DNA from: Rubritalea tangerina
GTDB taxonomy: Bacteria; Verrucomicrobiota; Verrucomicrobiia; Verrucomicrobiales; Akkermansiaceae
NCBI RefSeq assembly: GCF_042683245.1
Contig: NZ_JBHUJB010000040.1
Location: 1-64,000 of the forward strand
Length of the DNA: 64,000 nt
Direction of reading: 5' to 3'
Positions 42,730 to 51,787 of this stretch are shown piece after piece. Position numbers and translations under genes: made by a program. The stretch's first letter is position 1, and each line of letters begins with the position of its first letter. Under the pieces are notes generated by a model. That model worked only from the letters and a program-made list of their open reading frames with translations. It was not told where the DNA came from and made no database searches.

Positions 42730-43890
42730 TTAGTACGCCTCGTCGAGAATTTTCTCAACGATATCAAGGGTGAGATCACCACTCTCAGATAGCGCCGTCA
42801 TGCCATGGCTCTCTAACTGTTTGATGATATCTCTAAGGTCTTCTCTAGGAATCGCGTAATCACTGATCTTCGTCGCAACACCTAGACTGTGAAAGAAGGC
42901 TTCCGTTTTTGCTATCGCTGCTTCTATCCTTTCGTCTTTAGAGCCCTCAGTAAGCTTCCACACTCTCTCCGCATATTGGAGCAACTTCTCCTCTTTCTTA
43001 TCCTTCCTCTGTCTCAACAAGGAAGGAAGCACGACAGCCAAGGTCCGACCATGGTCGATGCCAAACTTGTCAGTGAGCTCGTGCCCAATCATGTGTGTAC
43101 TCCAATCTTGAGGCACTCCTGATCCAATCAGGCCATTCAATGCCATGGTGGCACACCACATAAAGTTTGCGCGCGAATCATAATCCTCAGGCTTCTCAAT
43201 ACAGGTCTCCCCAATTTCAACCAAGGTCTGCATGATTCCCTCGGCCGCACGATCCTGGAATCGAGCATCCACCGGGAACGTCATATATTGCTCCACCACA
43301 TGAATAAAGGTGTCAACAATACCATTGGCAACCTGAGTCTTCGGCAAAGTATAGGTCAAGCTTGGATCCAGAATAGAAAACTTCGGATAGAACAAAGGTG
43401 AATACACCCCATATTTCCCAGTATCATCACTGATGACCGAAAACGCGTTCATCTCAGAACCCGTAGCTGGCAAGGTCAGCACAGTCCCAAAGGGCAGCGC
43501 CTCGGACACCGGCGCTGGATTAAATCCATTCTTTATCAGTGAAGCGTAGTCATCACCATCGTACTTGGCCGCAATCGCTATCAACTTCGTTGCATCAATT
43601 ACTGACCCACCACCTACCGCCAAAATAAAGTCAATCTCCTTGGCTTTGATCATCTCAACCGCCTTCACACAGGTCGCCAATTGGGGGTTAGGCTCAATCC
43701 CTCCAAACTCATGGACCTCATAGCCACTCAGAGCATCCCTTACCTTATCTAAAGTCCCATACTTCTTTATGCTCCCACCACCATAGGTGATGAGCACCTT
43801 CGCATTCTCTGGTACTAAGCTTGCTAGCTCACCAACGCGATCCTTCCCAAAGACGATATGGGTCGGGTTACAAAAATTAAAATCTAACAT
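42730..43890 (-). CDS. Iron-containing alcohol dehydrogenase (YqhD-like)
   Basis: A 386-residue group III alcohol dehydrogenase. 'YGGGSIKKYGTLDKV', 'FILAVGGGSVIDATKLIA', 'PATGSEMNAFSVI' and the metal-ligand histidines in 'FIHVVEQY', 'WSTHMIGHELT' and 'GIDHGRTLAVVLP' follow the YqhD/butanol dehydrogenase pattern. YqhD reduces toxic aldehydes with NADPH, often during oxidative stress. Placement directly downstream of katG (same strand, about 140 bases apart) would suit such a detoxification role, though a shared transcript is not shown. Confidence 0.9.
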   Translation of the reverse strand: MLDFNFCNPTHIVFGKDRVGELASLVPENAKVLITYGGGSIKKYGTLDKVRDALSGYEVHEFGGIEPNPQLATCVKAVEMIKAKEIDFILAVGGGSVIDATKLIAIAAKYDGDDYASLIKNGFNPAPVSEALPFGTVLTLPATGSEMNAFSVISDDTGKYGVYSPLFYPKFSILDPSLTYTLPKTQVANGIVDTFIHVVEQYMTFPVDARFQDRAAEGIMQTLVEIGETCIEKPEDYDSRANFMWCATMALNGLIGSGVPQDWSTHMIGHELTDKFGIDHGRTLAVVLPSLLRQRKDKKEEKLLQYAERVWKLTEGSKDERIEAAIAKTEAFFHSLGVATKISDYAIPREDLRDIIKQLESHGMTALSESGDLTLDIVEKILDEAY

Positions 43891-43925
43891 AATTATCTTC
43901 TAGTCTGATTGCCGAGTTCATTTCT

Positions 43926-43952
43926 GTGCCACTCTGAAGCCCAAAGTGGCAC
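43926..43952. promoter_or_regulatory. Palindrome upstream of the alcohol dehydrogenase gene
   Basis: GTGCCACT (43926-43933) and AGTGGCAC (43945-43952) form a perfect 8-bp inverted repeat 36 bases before the start codon. It lacks a U-tract, so an operator or leader hairpin is more likely than a terminator. Confidence 0.4.
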
Positions 43953-44032
43953 TCAGCTCATATTAATAACACCAATTCTTACTTTCTCAAAAAATGGGGC
44001 AAATTTTTCCAATAGGCATACCCCATGACGAA

Positions 44033-46246
44033 CTATCGCATATCAAAACGGTCCAGCTCCATCACCTTCGTCCATGCCGCCGCAAAGTCATCCACAAACT
44101 TTTGCTTGGAATCCTCAGTCGCATAAACCTCAGCCACAGCACGCAATTCAGAATTGGAACCAAAAACCAAATCGACACGCGATGCCGTCCATTTGACCTC
44201 TCCACTCATCCTATCAAGCCCTTCAAACAACAACTTGTCATCATCCAGCGCTTTCCACTCAGTTGCCATATCCAGCAGGTTCACAAAGAAATCATTGCTC
44301 AACACCTGGGGTCTTTCCGTGAACACTCCCATGTGAGTCTGACCGTAGTTTGTTTCCAGCACACGCATCCCCCCGACCAACACAGTCAGTTCAGGTGGAG
44401 TCAGGGTGAGTAGCTGAGCCCTATCAATCAACATCTCCTCCGGTGACACTGCAAACTTTGCTCGTTGGTAGTTCCTAAAACCATCAGCAACCGGCTCTAA
44501 CACTGCAAACGAGTCGACGTCAGTTTGCTCCTGACTCGCATCCGTCCGCCCCGGAGAAAAGGGAAGTTCAACCGAAAATCCTCCATCCGCAGCAGCCTTT
44601 TCCACCCCAGCATTTCCGGCTATCACAATCAAGTCCGCCAATGACACCTTCTTACCTCCAGACTGAGATGCGTTGAATGCCTCACGCACCGCTTCCAACT
44701 TCCCAATGACCTCCGCTAACAGCTCCGGCTGGTTCACCGTCCAATCCTTTTGCGGAGCTAACCGTAATCGTGCCCCGTTCGCCCCGCCACGCATGTCAGA
44801 CCCTCGATAAGTCGACGCCGATGCCCATGCCGTACTCACTAATTGAGCCACAGATAGTCCAGAACTCAGCACTTCCTCCTTGAGTTGCGCGACTTCTTCC
44901 GCCCCCACTAATGGGTGATCGACTTCGGGAACCGGGTCCTGCCAAATCAATGCTTCCTCCGGCACCTCCGGCCCTAAATAGCGACTCCTTGGCCCCATAT
45001 CTCGGTGAGTCAATTTAAACCACGCACGAGCAAAGGCATCAGCAAAAGCGTCAGGGTCTTGGTGGAATCTACGTGAAATTTTTTCATATTCTGGATCAAA
45101 GCGCAGCGATAAATCCGTCGTCAACATAGTAGGTGCATGCCGCTTGTTGGGATCGTGCGCATCAGGTATTGTGTCCGCTCCAGCCCCGTCTTTCGGTGTC
45201 CATTGGTGAGCTCCTGCTGGGCTCTTCGTAAGCTCCCATTCGTAACCAAACAAATTCCAGAAGAAGTTGTTGCTCCACTTGGTCGGTGTGCTCGTCCAAG
45301 TCACCTCAAGCCCGCTCGTGATCGCATCTCCCGCTTTTCCACTACCATGGGCGCTAGCCCAACCCAGCCCTTGCTCTTCAATCCCTGCCGCCTCTGGCTC
45401 AGCTCCCACCAAGCCCGCATCACCCGCACCATGGGTCTTACCAAATGTGTGCCCCCCCGCTATCAATGCCACCGTCTCCTCATCATTCATTGCCATCCGA
45501 GCAAATGTCTCCCGAATATCCTTCGCCGCCGCCACTGGATCCGGATTACCATTGGGGCCCTCTGGATTTACATAGATTAACCCCATCTGCACTGCCGCAA
45601 GCGGGTTCTCTAACTCTTCGTGATCCCCTACATAGCGTTCGTCGTCTAACCAACCAGTTTCATTCCCCCAGTAAATGTCCTTCTCTGGTTCCCAGATGTC
45701 AGGCCGTCCACCAGCAAAACCAAAGGTCTTAAAGCCCATCGATTCTAAGGCCACATTTCCAGTCAGAATCATCAAGTCAGCCCACGAGAGGCTACGCCCA
45801 TACTTCTGCTTGATCGGCCACAACAAACGCCGCGCCTTGTCCAAATTCACATTGTCTGGCCAACTATTCAATGGAGCAAAACGTTGATTGCCAGTCCCAC
45901 CACCACCACGACCATCACTCACGCGATAGGTCCCAGCACTATGCCATGCCATCCGAATGAAAAGCGGCCCGTAATGTCCAAAATCCGCAGGCCACCATTC
46001 CTGAGAATCCGTCATTAATGCTGTCAAATCCTCCTTCACCGCCGCCAAATCTAACTTCGAAAACGCCTCTGCGTAGTCAAACCCTTCTCCCATTGGGTCC
46101 GACTTCTTATCGTGCTGTCTCAGCATGTCGACCCTCAGCTGGTTTGGCCACCAGTCCCGATTGCTCGTGCCTCCACCTGCACTCTCCTGGGCCTCATTAC
46201 GCTCTGCTTGATTCTGAAAAAATGGACATTTACTGATATCGCTCAT
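44033..46246 (-). CDS. katG: Catalase-peroxidase
   Basis: Bifunctional haem enzyme that destroys hydrogen peroxide. The 737-residue protein has the distal 'IRMAWHSAGTYR' with Arg, Trp and His, the 'MGLIYVNPEGPNG' tyrosine and 'FARMAMNDEET' methionine that complete the Met-Tyr-Trp adduct, the proximal 'ALIAGGHTFGKTHG' histidine and the duplicated inactive C-terminal half. Length and motifs are complete. Its start is preceded by GCATTAACTAAACG rather than a Shine-Dalgarno. It is followed by an aldehyde-reductase-like gene on the same strand. Confidence 0.98.
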   Translation of the reverse strand: MSDISKCPFFQNQAERNEAQESAGGGTSNRDWWPNQLRVDMLRQHDKKSDPMGEGFDYAEAFSKLDLAAVKEDLTALMTDSQEWWPADFGHYGPLFIRMAWHSAGTYRVSDGRGGGGTGNQRFAPLNSWPDNVNLDKARRLLWPIKQKYGRSLSWADLMILTGNVALESMGFKTFGFAGGRPDIWEPEKDIYWGNETGWLDDERYVGDHEELENPLAAVQMGLIYVNPEGPNGNPDPVAAAKDIRETFARMAMNDEETVALIAGGHTFGKTHGAGDAGLVGAEPEAAGIEEQGLGWASAHGSGKAGDAITSGLEVTWTSTPTKWSNNFFWNLFGYEWELTKSPAGAHQWTPKDGAGADTIPDAHDPNKRHAPTMLTTDLSLRFDPEYEKISRRFHQDPDAFADAFARAWFKLTHRDMGPRSRYLGPEVPEEALIWQDPVPEVDHPLVGAEEVAQLKEEVLSSGLSVAQLVSTAWASASTYRGSDMRGGANGARLRLAPQKDWTVNQPELLAEVIGKLEAVREAFNASQSGGKKVSLADLIVIAGNAGVEKAAADGGFSVELPFSPGRTDASQEQTDVDSFAVLEPVADGFRNYQRAKFAVSPEEMLIDRAQLLTLTPPELTVLVGGMRVLETNYGQTHMGVFTERPQVLSNDFFVNLLDMATEWKALDDDKLLFEGLDRMSGEVKWTASRVDLVFGSNSELRAVAEVYATEDSKQKFVDDFAAAWTKVMELDRFDMR

Positions 46247-46368
46247 TGTGATCTTTCGTTTAGTTAATGCATTCTAACAGAATGAAGAATGCGCAACTAA
46301 CATACATAGCGCAGCTCACTCACTGACACAAGGTTATAGCTCTGACATGAAAAGAATAAGCATGCCTA

Positions 46369-46575
46369 ATACCATTGAGCGAAACGGAATGGACGAATGG
46401 TCGGAATGAGCTTGCAGAATATCAAGGCCCAGTGAAGGCCTCCCGCACACGCGGGACAACTGAATGACAACGATGACATTCTGCAAGATAATCCGATCTA
46501 TCTCTAAAATCGCGAAGCGCAAACTTCACAAGACTTAACCACACTCCATTCGTCTATTCCGAGTCGAGATGACTC
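46369..46575. repeat. Dispersed ~200 bp repeat with terminal inverted repeats, copy 2
   Basis: Closely similar to 30590-30795 over its full length. Terminal inverted repeats are clear here: CGGAATGGACGAATGG (46385-46400) and CCATTCGTCTATTCCG near 46545-46560, 15 of 16 bases matching. Internal CTTGCAGAAT / ATTCTGCAAG inverted segments could also pair. It sits between the katG start and the typA terminator. No transposase frame is present. Confidence 0.78.
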
Positions 46576-46650
46576 TCTCCCCCTATACCAAACCCGAATA
46601 CAGCCTACCGCACGCCTCGCTCCTCCTGCCGCCCCCATACACTCCCCACA

Positions 46651-46679
46651 AAAAAAGGGCGGCTCTATCAAAGCCGCCC
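46651..46679 (-). terminator. Rho-independent terminator after typA
   Basis: GGGCGGCT (46657-46664) pairs with AGCCGCCC (46672-46679); the A-run at 46651-46656 provides the U-tract on the minus strand. Confidence 0.88.
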
Positions 46680-46706
46680 CTTGTCATTGAAATCTCTCGA
46701 GAATGA

Positions 46707-48521
46707 CTACCCTTTAGCTTTGCGCTCCATACGCTTGCGCTCATTTGGGCAAAGAATGCGCTTACGAATACGAATGTGATTCGGTGTCGCCTCCACAAGC
46801 TCATCAGCATTGATGTACTCAATCGCACGCTCCAGATCCATTTTGATCGGTGGTGCCAATGTCGTAGTATTATCCTTACCTGCAGATCGGTGGTTTGTCA
46901 GAGCCTTCTCCTTGATCGGGTTCACTGCGAGGTCAGTGAGACGCGGGTTCTCACCAATCACTTGCCCTTCATAAACTTCTTCACCAGGTGCAATAAAGAG
47001 CTTACCTCGGTCCTCAAGCGGCAGAAGCGAGTACTGCATCGCTGTTCCTGTCGCCATCGAAATCAAAGTACCTGTAGAACGCGTGGTGATCTCACCACAA
47101 TGCGGAGCGTATTCCTTGAAAAGGTGAGACATAATCCCATGACCACTCGTCAGGTTGAGCAACTCAAACTCAAAACCAATCAAACCACGTGTGGAAATCG
47201 TCGCTTCCAAAGTAGATCCATGAGCATTGCTCCCCATATTTTCTACACGAGCCTTGCGGTTCGCCAATGTCTTCATCACCCCACCCAGCGCGTCTTCCGG
47301 ACATTCCACATACAATGTCTCAAAAGGCTCCATCAATTTGTCGTCAATCCGCTTGGTAATCACACTCGGACGCGAAACCAATACCTCGTATCCCTCACGA
47401 CGCATCGTCTCAACCAAAACCGCAATCTGCATCGCACCACGTGCTGCCACATTGAACACACCTGCTTGCTCAGCGTCTGAAACCTCAATCGAGATGTTTG
47501 TCTTCACCTCGCGGTCAAGACGCTCACGAATCGCACGTGAGGTCACATGCTTGCCGTCGCGTCCTCCGTATGGCCCATCATTGATGCTGAACTGCATCGA
47601 AATAGTCGGTGGATCAATGTTTACGAATGGCAATGGCTCAGCCTCTTCAGAAGCCGCGATCGTCTCGCCAATATCAATGTCTTCAAATCCTGCAATCCCC
47701 ACAATGTTGCCTGCAACACCTTCTGCTGACTCACTATTTGACAGTGATGAATACTCAAACACCTTAGTGATCTTACTGCGCACCTTAGTGCCATCCTTAC
47801 GGTGGAGCCATACACTGTCTCCCTTCGCCACCTTGCCTGAAAGCACTTTGCCAAGCGCCACACGCCCAACGTAATTATCCCAGTCAATGTTCGACGCCAA
47901 CATGCGGAACGGTTCATCTGCATTGGCCTGCGGAGCCGGCACATTGTCCACAATCCCCTGCAACAATGGAGTCATGTCCTTATGCTCATCATTGAGATTA
48001 CCTACAAAGAATCCATTCTTGGCAGATCCATAGAAGAAGGGAGCCTCAAATTGCTCCTCAGTTGCCTCCAACTCTAAGAATAACTCCAACACCATGTCGT
48101 GCACTTCCTCCGGACGTGCAAAATCACGATCCACTTTGTTCACCACCACAATCGGGTGCAACCCTTCCTGCAATGCCTTGCGTAACACGAAACGTGTCTG
48201 CGCCTGTGGCCCTTCATAGGCATCCACAACCAACAAAACACCATCCACCATCTTCATCACACGCTCCACTTCACCACCGAAGTCGGCGTGACCTGGAGTA
48301 TCCACCACGTTGATCGTGTAATCCTCCCACTTCACCGAAGTGTTCTTCGATTTAATGGTGATCCCCTTCTCTTTTTCAAGATCCATGGAGTCCATCGCAC
48401 GCTCAACTGTCTCTTGGTGGTCGCCATAGGCTCCACCTGCTTCGAGAAGTTTGTCCACCAGCGTCGTCTTGCCGTGGTCAACGTGCGCAATAATTGCGAT
48501 GTTACGAATCTTGTCAGTCAT
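46707..48521 (-). CDS. typA: Translational GTPase TypA/BipA
   Basis: A ribosome-associated GTPase involved in ribosome assembly and stress adaptation. The 604-residue protein starts 'MTDKIRNIAIIAHVDHGKTTLVDKLL' with G1 AHVDHGKT; 'DTPGHADFGGEVERV' (G3) and 'VVNKVDR' (G4) follow. EF-G-like domains III and V and the TypA-specific C-terminal domain ('PRLTDLAVNPIKEKALTNHRSAGKD') are complete. ATG 48521 was chosen over an in-frame start at 48548. It is a single-gene unit following ftsA on the same strand. Confidence 0.97.
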   Translation of the reverse strand: MTDKIRNIAIIAHVDHGKTTLVDKLLEAGGAYGDHQETVERAMDSMDLEKEKGITIKSKNTSVKWEDYTINVVDTPGHADFGGEVERVMKMVDGVLLVVDAYEGPQAQTRFVLRKALQEGLHPIVVVNKVDRDFARPEEVHDMVLELFLELEATEEQFEAPFFYGSAKNGFFVGNLNDEHKDMTPLLQGIVDNVPAPQANADEPFRMLASNIDWDNYVGRVALGKVLSGKVAKGDSVWLHRKDGTKVRSKITKVFEYSSLSNSESAEGVAGNIVGIAGFEDIDIGETIAASEEAEPLPFVNIDPPTISMQFSINDGPYGGRDGKHVTSRAIRERLDREVKTNISIEVSDAEQAGVFNVAARGAMQIAVLVETMRREGYEVLVSRPSVITKRIDDKLMEPFETLYVECPEDALGGVMKTLANRKARVENMGSNAHGSTLEATISTRGLIGFEFELLNLTSGHGIMSHLFKEYAPHCGEITTRSTGTLISMATGTAMQYSLLPLEDRGKLFIAPGEEVYEGQVIGENPRLTDLAVNPIKEKALTNHRSAGKDNTTTLAPPIKMDLERAIEYINADELVEATPNHIRIRKRILCPNERKRMERKAKG

Positions 48522-48672
48522 AAGAATGTGAGTTGAAGGGACGGACAATCCCTATAATCCGCTCAATTGCAATGCCAATCTCTCACACCTCACGATTTTG
48601 ACACCTCCTCACACACCGCAACAAGGCCACATCGCCCCACCTTCCCCCTAAGTCATTCAAAGAAATACACTT

Positions 48673-49881
48673 CTAAAACGGCCACACCGCCTTCACCAAC
48701 TTACCCAAAACCCCAGCTTTTTCCTTCGGACTGTCCTCATCCATTAATTGTGCATAGCGAATCAACCCCACCGCCGTCGAATACTGCGGGTCACGGAAAT
48801 ACTCGTGAATCCCACTCACCTCAGGTTGCTCCGGACGATAAATCGGCAAATGAAAAACATCGTTGGCTAATTCACCAAAACCACGCATCAAACTAGAACC
48901 TCCAGTTAAAAAGACCCCAGTCCCCACCTTCTCAAGTGACCCGTCAGGGAGCTTTTGCTTCACTAATCGCAAGGTCTCCTCGAGACGGCCACGGATGATG
49001 TCATTGAGCAATTGACGCTTGATCTCTAACTCAGGAAAACCCTTGTCATCCGGGATCGTCACCGTCCCCACAGAACGCGCAGGGTCACCCGAGGCGTCCC
49101 CCTCAGTGCACTTCACCTTCTCAGCTTTCGATAAAGGCATCTGAGTCACCAAATGAATGTCATTGGTCACGTGATCCCCCCCCACCGGAATACACCCAGA
49201 AGCAGCCACCGCACCATTCAGGTACAAAACGTAATCAGTCGTGCCCCCACCAATGTCGATCACAAGCGCCCCAGCTTCCTTATCTTGACGGTTCAATGCA
49301 ATCTGCGCGGAAGCAATCGGAGCAAACACCACATCATCCACATCTAAAGGGATCTCCCTTGCACACTTAATGCTGTTCTGAATCCGATTCTTTACGCCGT
49401 GAACGATGTGAAAATCCGCTTCTAATGTGCGACCTAACAAACCAATCGGGTTGCTGGCCTGCTCATTTCCATCAATCCAATACTGCCGTACAATGTTATG
49501 TAAGTAGACATTGTCCGATGGAATAGCGATGTCCCGAGCAATCTCCTTCGCCTCTTCCACGTGCTCAGTCGTAATCTCCTGGTCTTCATCCGGCAAACGA
49601 AACGTCCCGCGGTTGTTCACTCCAGTAATGTGAGAACCAGTTACAGAAAGAAACACACTGCGGATGTCCACATCACAAACATCTTCAGCTTCTAGCAATG
49701 CCTCGCGCACACAAGTGCGCACATTCGCCATGTCAGAAATCTCCCCCTTGCGCACACCCACTGACTTCGTCTCACCAACCCCTAAGATCTTCACTGAGCT
49801 GTCTGCCTTCACTTCTCCCACCACCATGCATGTTTTGCTGGTGCCAACTTCAAGACCCACGTATATCTTTGATTTCGCCAT
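48673..49881 (-). CDS. ftsA: Cell division protein FtsA
   Basis: Actin-like protein that tethers FtsZ to the membrane. The 402-residue protein shows the ATPase phosphate loops ('GLEVGTSKTCMVVGEV', 'ALVIDIGGGTTDYVLYL'), the SHS2/1C subdomain and 'GVFLTGGSSLMRGFGEL'. A C-terminal amphipathic 'LGKLVKAVWPF' acts as the membrane-targeting helix. ATG 49881 is preceded by AGGACGGAG, one of the few good Shine-Dalgarno sequences in the window. It closes the division cluster after ftsQ (18-base gap). ftsZ, which normally follows, is absent; typA comes next. Confidence 0.96.
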   Translation of the reverse strand: MAKSKIYVGLEVGTSKTCMVVGEVKADSSVKILGVGETKSVGVRKGEISDMANVRTCVREALLEAEDVCDVDIRSVFLSVTGSHITGVNNRGTFRLPDEDQEITTEHVEEAKEIARDIAIPSDNVYLHNIVRQYWIDGNEQASNPIGLLGRTLEADFHIVHGVKNRIQNSIKCAREIPLDVDDVVFAPIASAQIALNRQDKEAGALVIDIGGGTTDYVLYLNGAVAASGCIPVGGDHVTNDIHLVTQMPLSKAEKVKCTEGDASGDPARSVGTVTIPDDKGFPELEIKRQLLNDIIRGRLEETLRLVKQKLPDGSLEKVGTGVFLTGGSSLMRGFGELANDVFHLPIYRPEQPEVSGIHEYFRDPQYSTAVGLIRYAQLMDEDSPKEKAGVLGKLVKAVWPF

Positions 49882-49899
49882 CTCCGTCCTAGAACTCAA

Positions 49900-50826
49900 T
49901 TAGTCGTTCACTCTTGTCAGCCCCTCATCTGAATGCATTGCAGGAGCTTTAAAATTCCCTGGAATGTTATGCTTGGGCAAAAGATTAATCCACTCTAACT
50001 CACGACCAGTCTGCTCAGCATGCGCCCGCGCTGCTATCAAGTCACCCAACTGACGCTCGTGGTCATACATCCCAAATGTCGCCACCACATTGTCGTCACT
50101 CGTGAGCACCAAACTATAAAAATTACTTACCGCCACTCGCTTCACCTCCCATGAACCCCGCACTTCCTCTGTCACTAACTGAATCAATGCCAATGCTCGT
50201 GCCGCATCCTTATGCACCATCTTCTCACCCATCGGAAATTCATGGGCTTCAGCCTCCGCAATCTCAATCACTGGCAAATTGCGCGCCACATCCCATAACT
50301 TACCCTGACAGGTGAATATGACCCCCTCTGCATCCATCAAAATTCCTGATAGCGGGTTGCGCCCCGCCATACCTAACTTAGGACACGCTAACCAAGCCAC
50401 TGGCACACGCTCAGTTAACTGAATCTTCACCGTGTCAGGCAACCTACGCTCCACCACAGCCGCCACAACCTCCGGCCGCTCCACTAACCGCGCCTCCACT
50501 TCATCAATATCAAAGGAAAAAATCGTCCCGCTCGGGTTGATCCCAGCAATCTCCGCTACCTCACTCTCGTTTAAAAAGCCATTCGTCTGTAACTCTAAAT
50601 GACGTAAGGCAAATTCAGGATTTGTTAGAAAATGGTTCCGGATGTACTGCGTGCCATACACCCCAGCAGCCCCCAAAACCACAAGGATCAAACAGATCTT
50701 GAATATCCCCCAAATCGCTTTGCGAGATTGGAAAAAGACAATACGCGGAGAACTCACTCGCAAATGTAGCGTGTGCTCAGTCCTTTGTCGCCTGTAACGC
50801 GTATTGGTCTTTTTTCTCTTAAACAT
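49900..50826 (-). CDS. ftsQ: Cell division protein FtsQ/DivIB
   Basis: A bitopic division protein of 308 residues. A basic cytoplasmic head (about 1-40) is followed by one membrane helix (about 40-60, FKICLILVVLGAAGVYG), a POTRA domain (about 70-145; 'FALRHLELQTNGFLNESEVAEIAGI') and the FtsQ beta domain ('RLPDTVKIQLTERVPVAWL'). It overlaps the end of ddl by 8 bases and precedes ftsA, the standard dcw order. Confidence 0.92.
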   Translation of the reverse strand: MFKRKKTNTRYRRQRTEHTLHLRVSSPRIVFFQSRKAIWGIFKICLILVVLGAAGVYGTQYIRNHFLTNPEFALRHLELQTNGFLNESEVAEIAGINPSGTIFSFDIDEVEARLVERPEVVAAVVERRLPDTVKIQLTERVPVAWLACPKLGMAGRNPLSGILMDAEGVIFTCQGKLWDVARNLPVIEIAEAEAHEFPMGEKMVHKDAARALALIQLVTEEVRGSWEVKRVAVSNFYSLVLTSDDNVVATFGMYDHERQLGDLIAARAHAEQTGRELEWINLLPKHNIPGNFKAPAMHSDEGLTRVND

Positions 50827-51742
50827 TTCTTGGTGTCTGCAGCGATACCTCTGCTATCTTCATACAGAGATTACCAAACGAATAGCCCGCTTCTTTCGCA
50901 GCCTTCGGCAACAAGCTACTCTCAGTCATCCCTGGAATTGTGTTTGCTTCTAACACAAAAGGATTTCCATCGGCGTCCAACAATACATCAACTCGGGAGT
51001 ATACTTCAACTCCCAATGCGCGATGTGCCGCCAATGCAGCATCCTGAACCCGCTGCGTCGTCTCCTCGTCCAACTCAGCCGGACAATAATAATCCGTACC
51101 ACCTTCCCCAGTCATCCATGGGTACTTGTTCGACATATCGTAAAACCCACTACGTGGTGCAATGTGCACAACCGGAAATACCTCCCCATCCACAATCCCC
51201 ACCGTCAGCTCTTTGCCCTCGACAAATTGCTCTACCAAAACTTCATCACCATACTTCGCGGCATCCTCAATGGCCGCACGTGCTTCCTCTTCTTCCCGCA
51301 CAATGTGCACCCCCACACTAGACCCCTCACGTGGTGGCTTCACCACATAAGGCAAATCCATCTTCGGCATTTGCACACCAGCACTACAATCCACAGTCTC
51401 TGAAGCTGGCGTGGGCACCCCCGCCTCGATGAAACGCTCCTTGCTAGCCACTTTGTCGAAAGCTAACAAACTAGATGCTGAGCCCGCTCCTGTGTATGCG
51501 ACTCCTTTTGCCTCTAGTTGCTTCTGCAACACACCGTCTTCCCCAAAAGTCCCGTGAATAGTATTGAACACTAACTCAACCCCTTCTGGCACGATGACCT
51601 CTGACGTATTAATCTCCAAGGCCTCAGCATCGCACCCTTCTCCCAGCAATGCCTTGAGCACCGCTTGACCTGTCGCCATGGAAACATCGTGCTCAGAACC
51701 TGGGCCTCCCATCGCTACTGCTATCTTTATCTCTTTGTTCAT
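50819..51742 (-). CDS. ddl: D-alanine--D-alanine ligase
   Basis: Joins two D-alanines for peptidoglycan precursor synthesis. The 307-residue ATP-grasp protein has 'AVAMGGPGSEHDVSMATG', 'FNTIHGTFGEDGVLQ', 'PYVVKPPREGSSVGV' and 'VLEANTIPGMTESSLLPKAA', with the expected ATP- and Mg-binding residues. The common 'GG.S.EH' start reads GGPGSEH here. ATG 51742 was chosen over 51766. It lies between the murC-murB fusion (45-base gap) and ftsQ (8-base overlap). Confidence 0.95.
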   Translation of the reverse strand: MNKEIKIAVAMGGPGSEHDVSMATGQAVLKALLGEGCDAEALEINTSEVIVPEGVELVFNTIHGTFGEDGVLQKQLEAKGVAYTGAGSASSLLAFDKVASKERFIEAGVPTPASETVDCSAGVQMPKMDLPYVVKPPREGSSVGVHIVREEEEARAAIEDAAKYGDEVLVEQFVEGKELTVGIVDGEVFPVVHIAPRSGFYDMSNKYPWMTGEGGTDYYCPAELDEETTQRVQDAALAAHRALGVEVYSRVDVLLDADGNPFVLEANTIPGMTESSLLPKAAKEAGYSFGNLCMKIAEVSLQTPRNV

Positions 51743-51787
51743 CCTCTTCTCTCTGAAATTTTCCACTCCCTATCCAACAACTTCATA

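Noticed and set aside
43926..43952. Terminator of katG
   Set aside because: The stem is good but there is no U-tract on the minus strand; listed as a possible operator instead.
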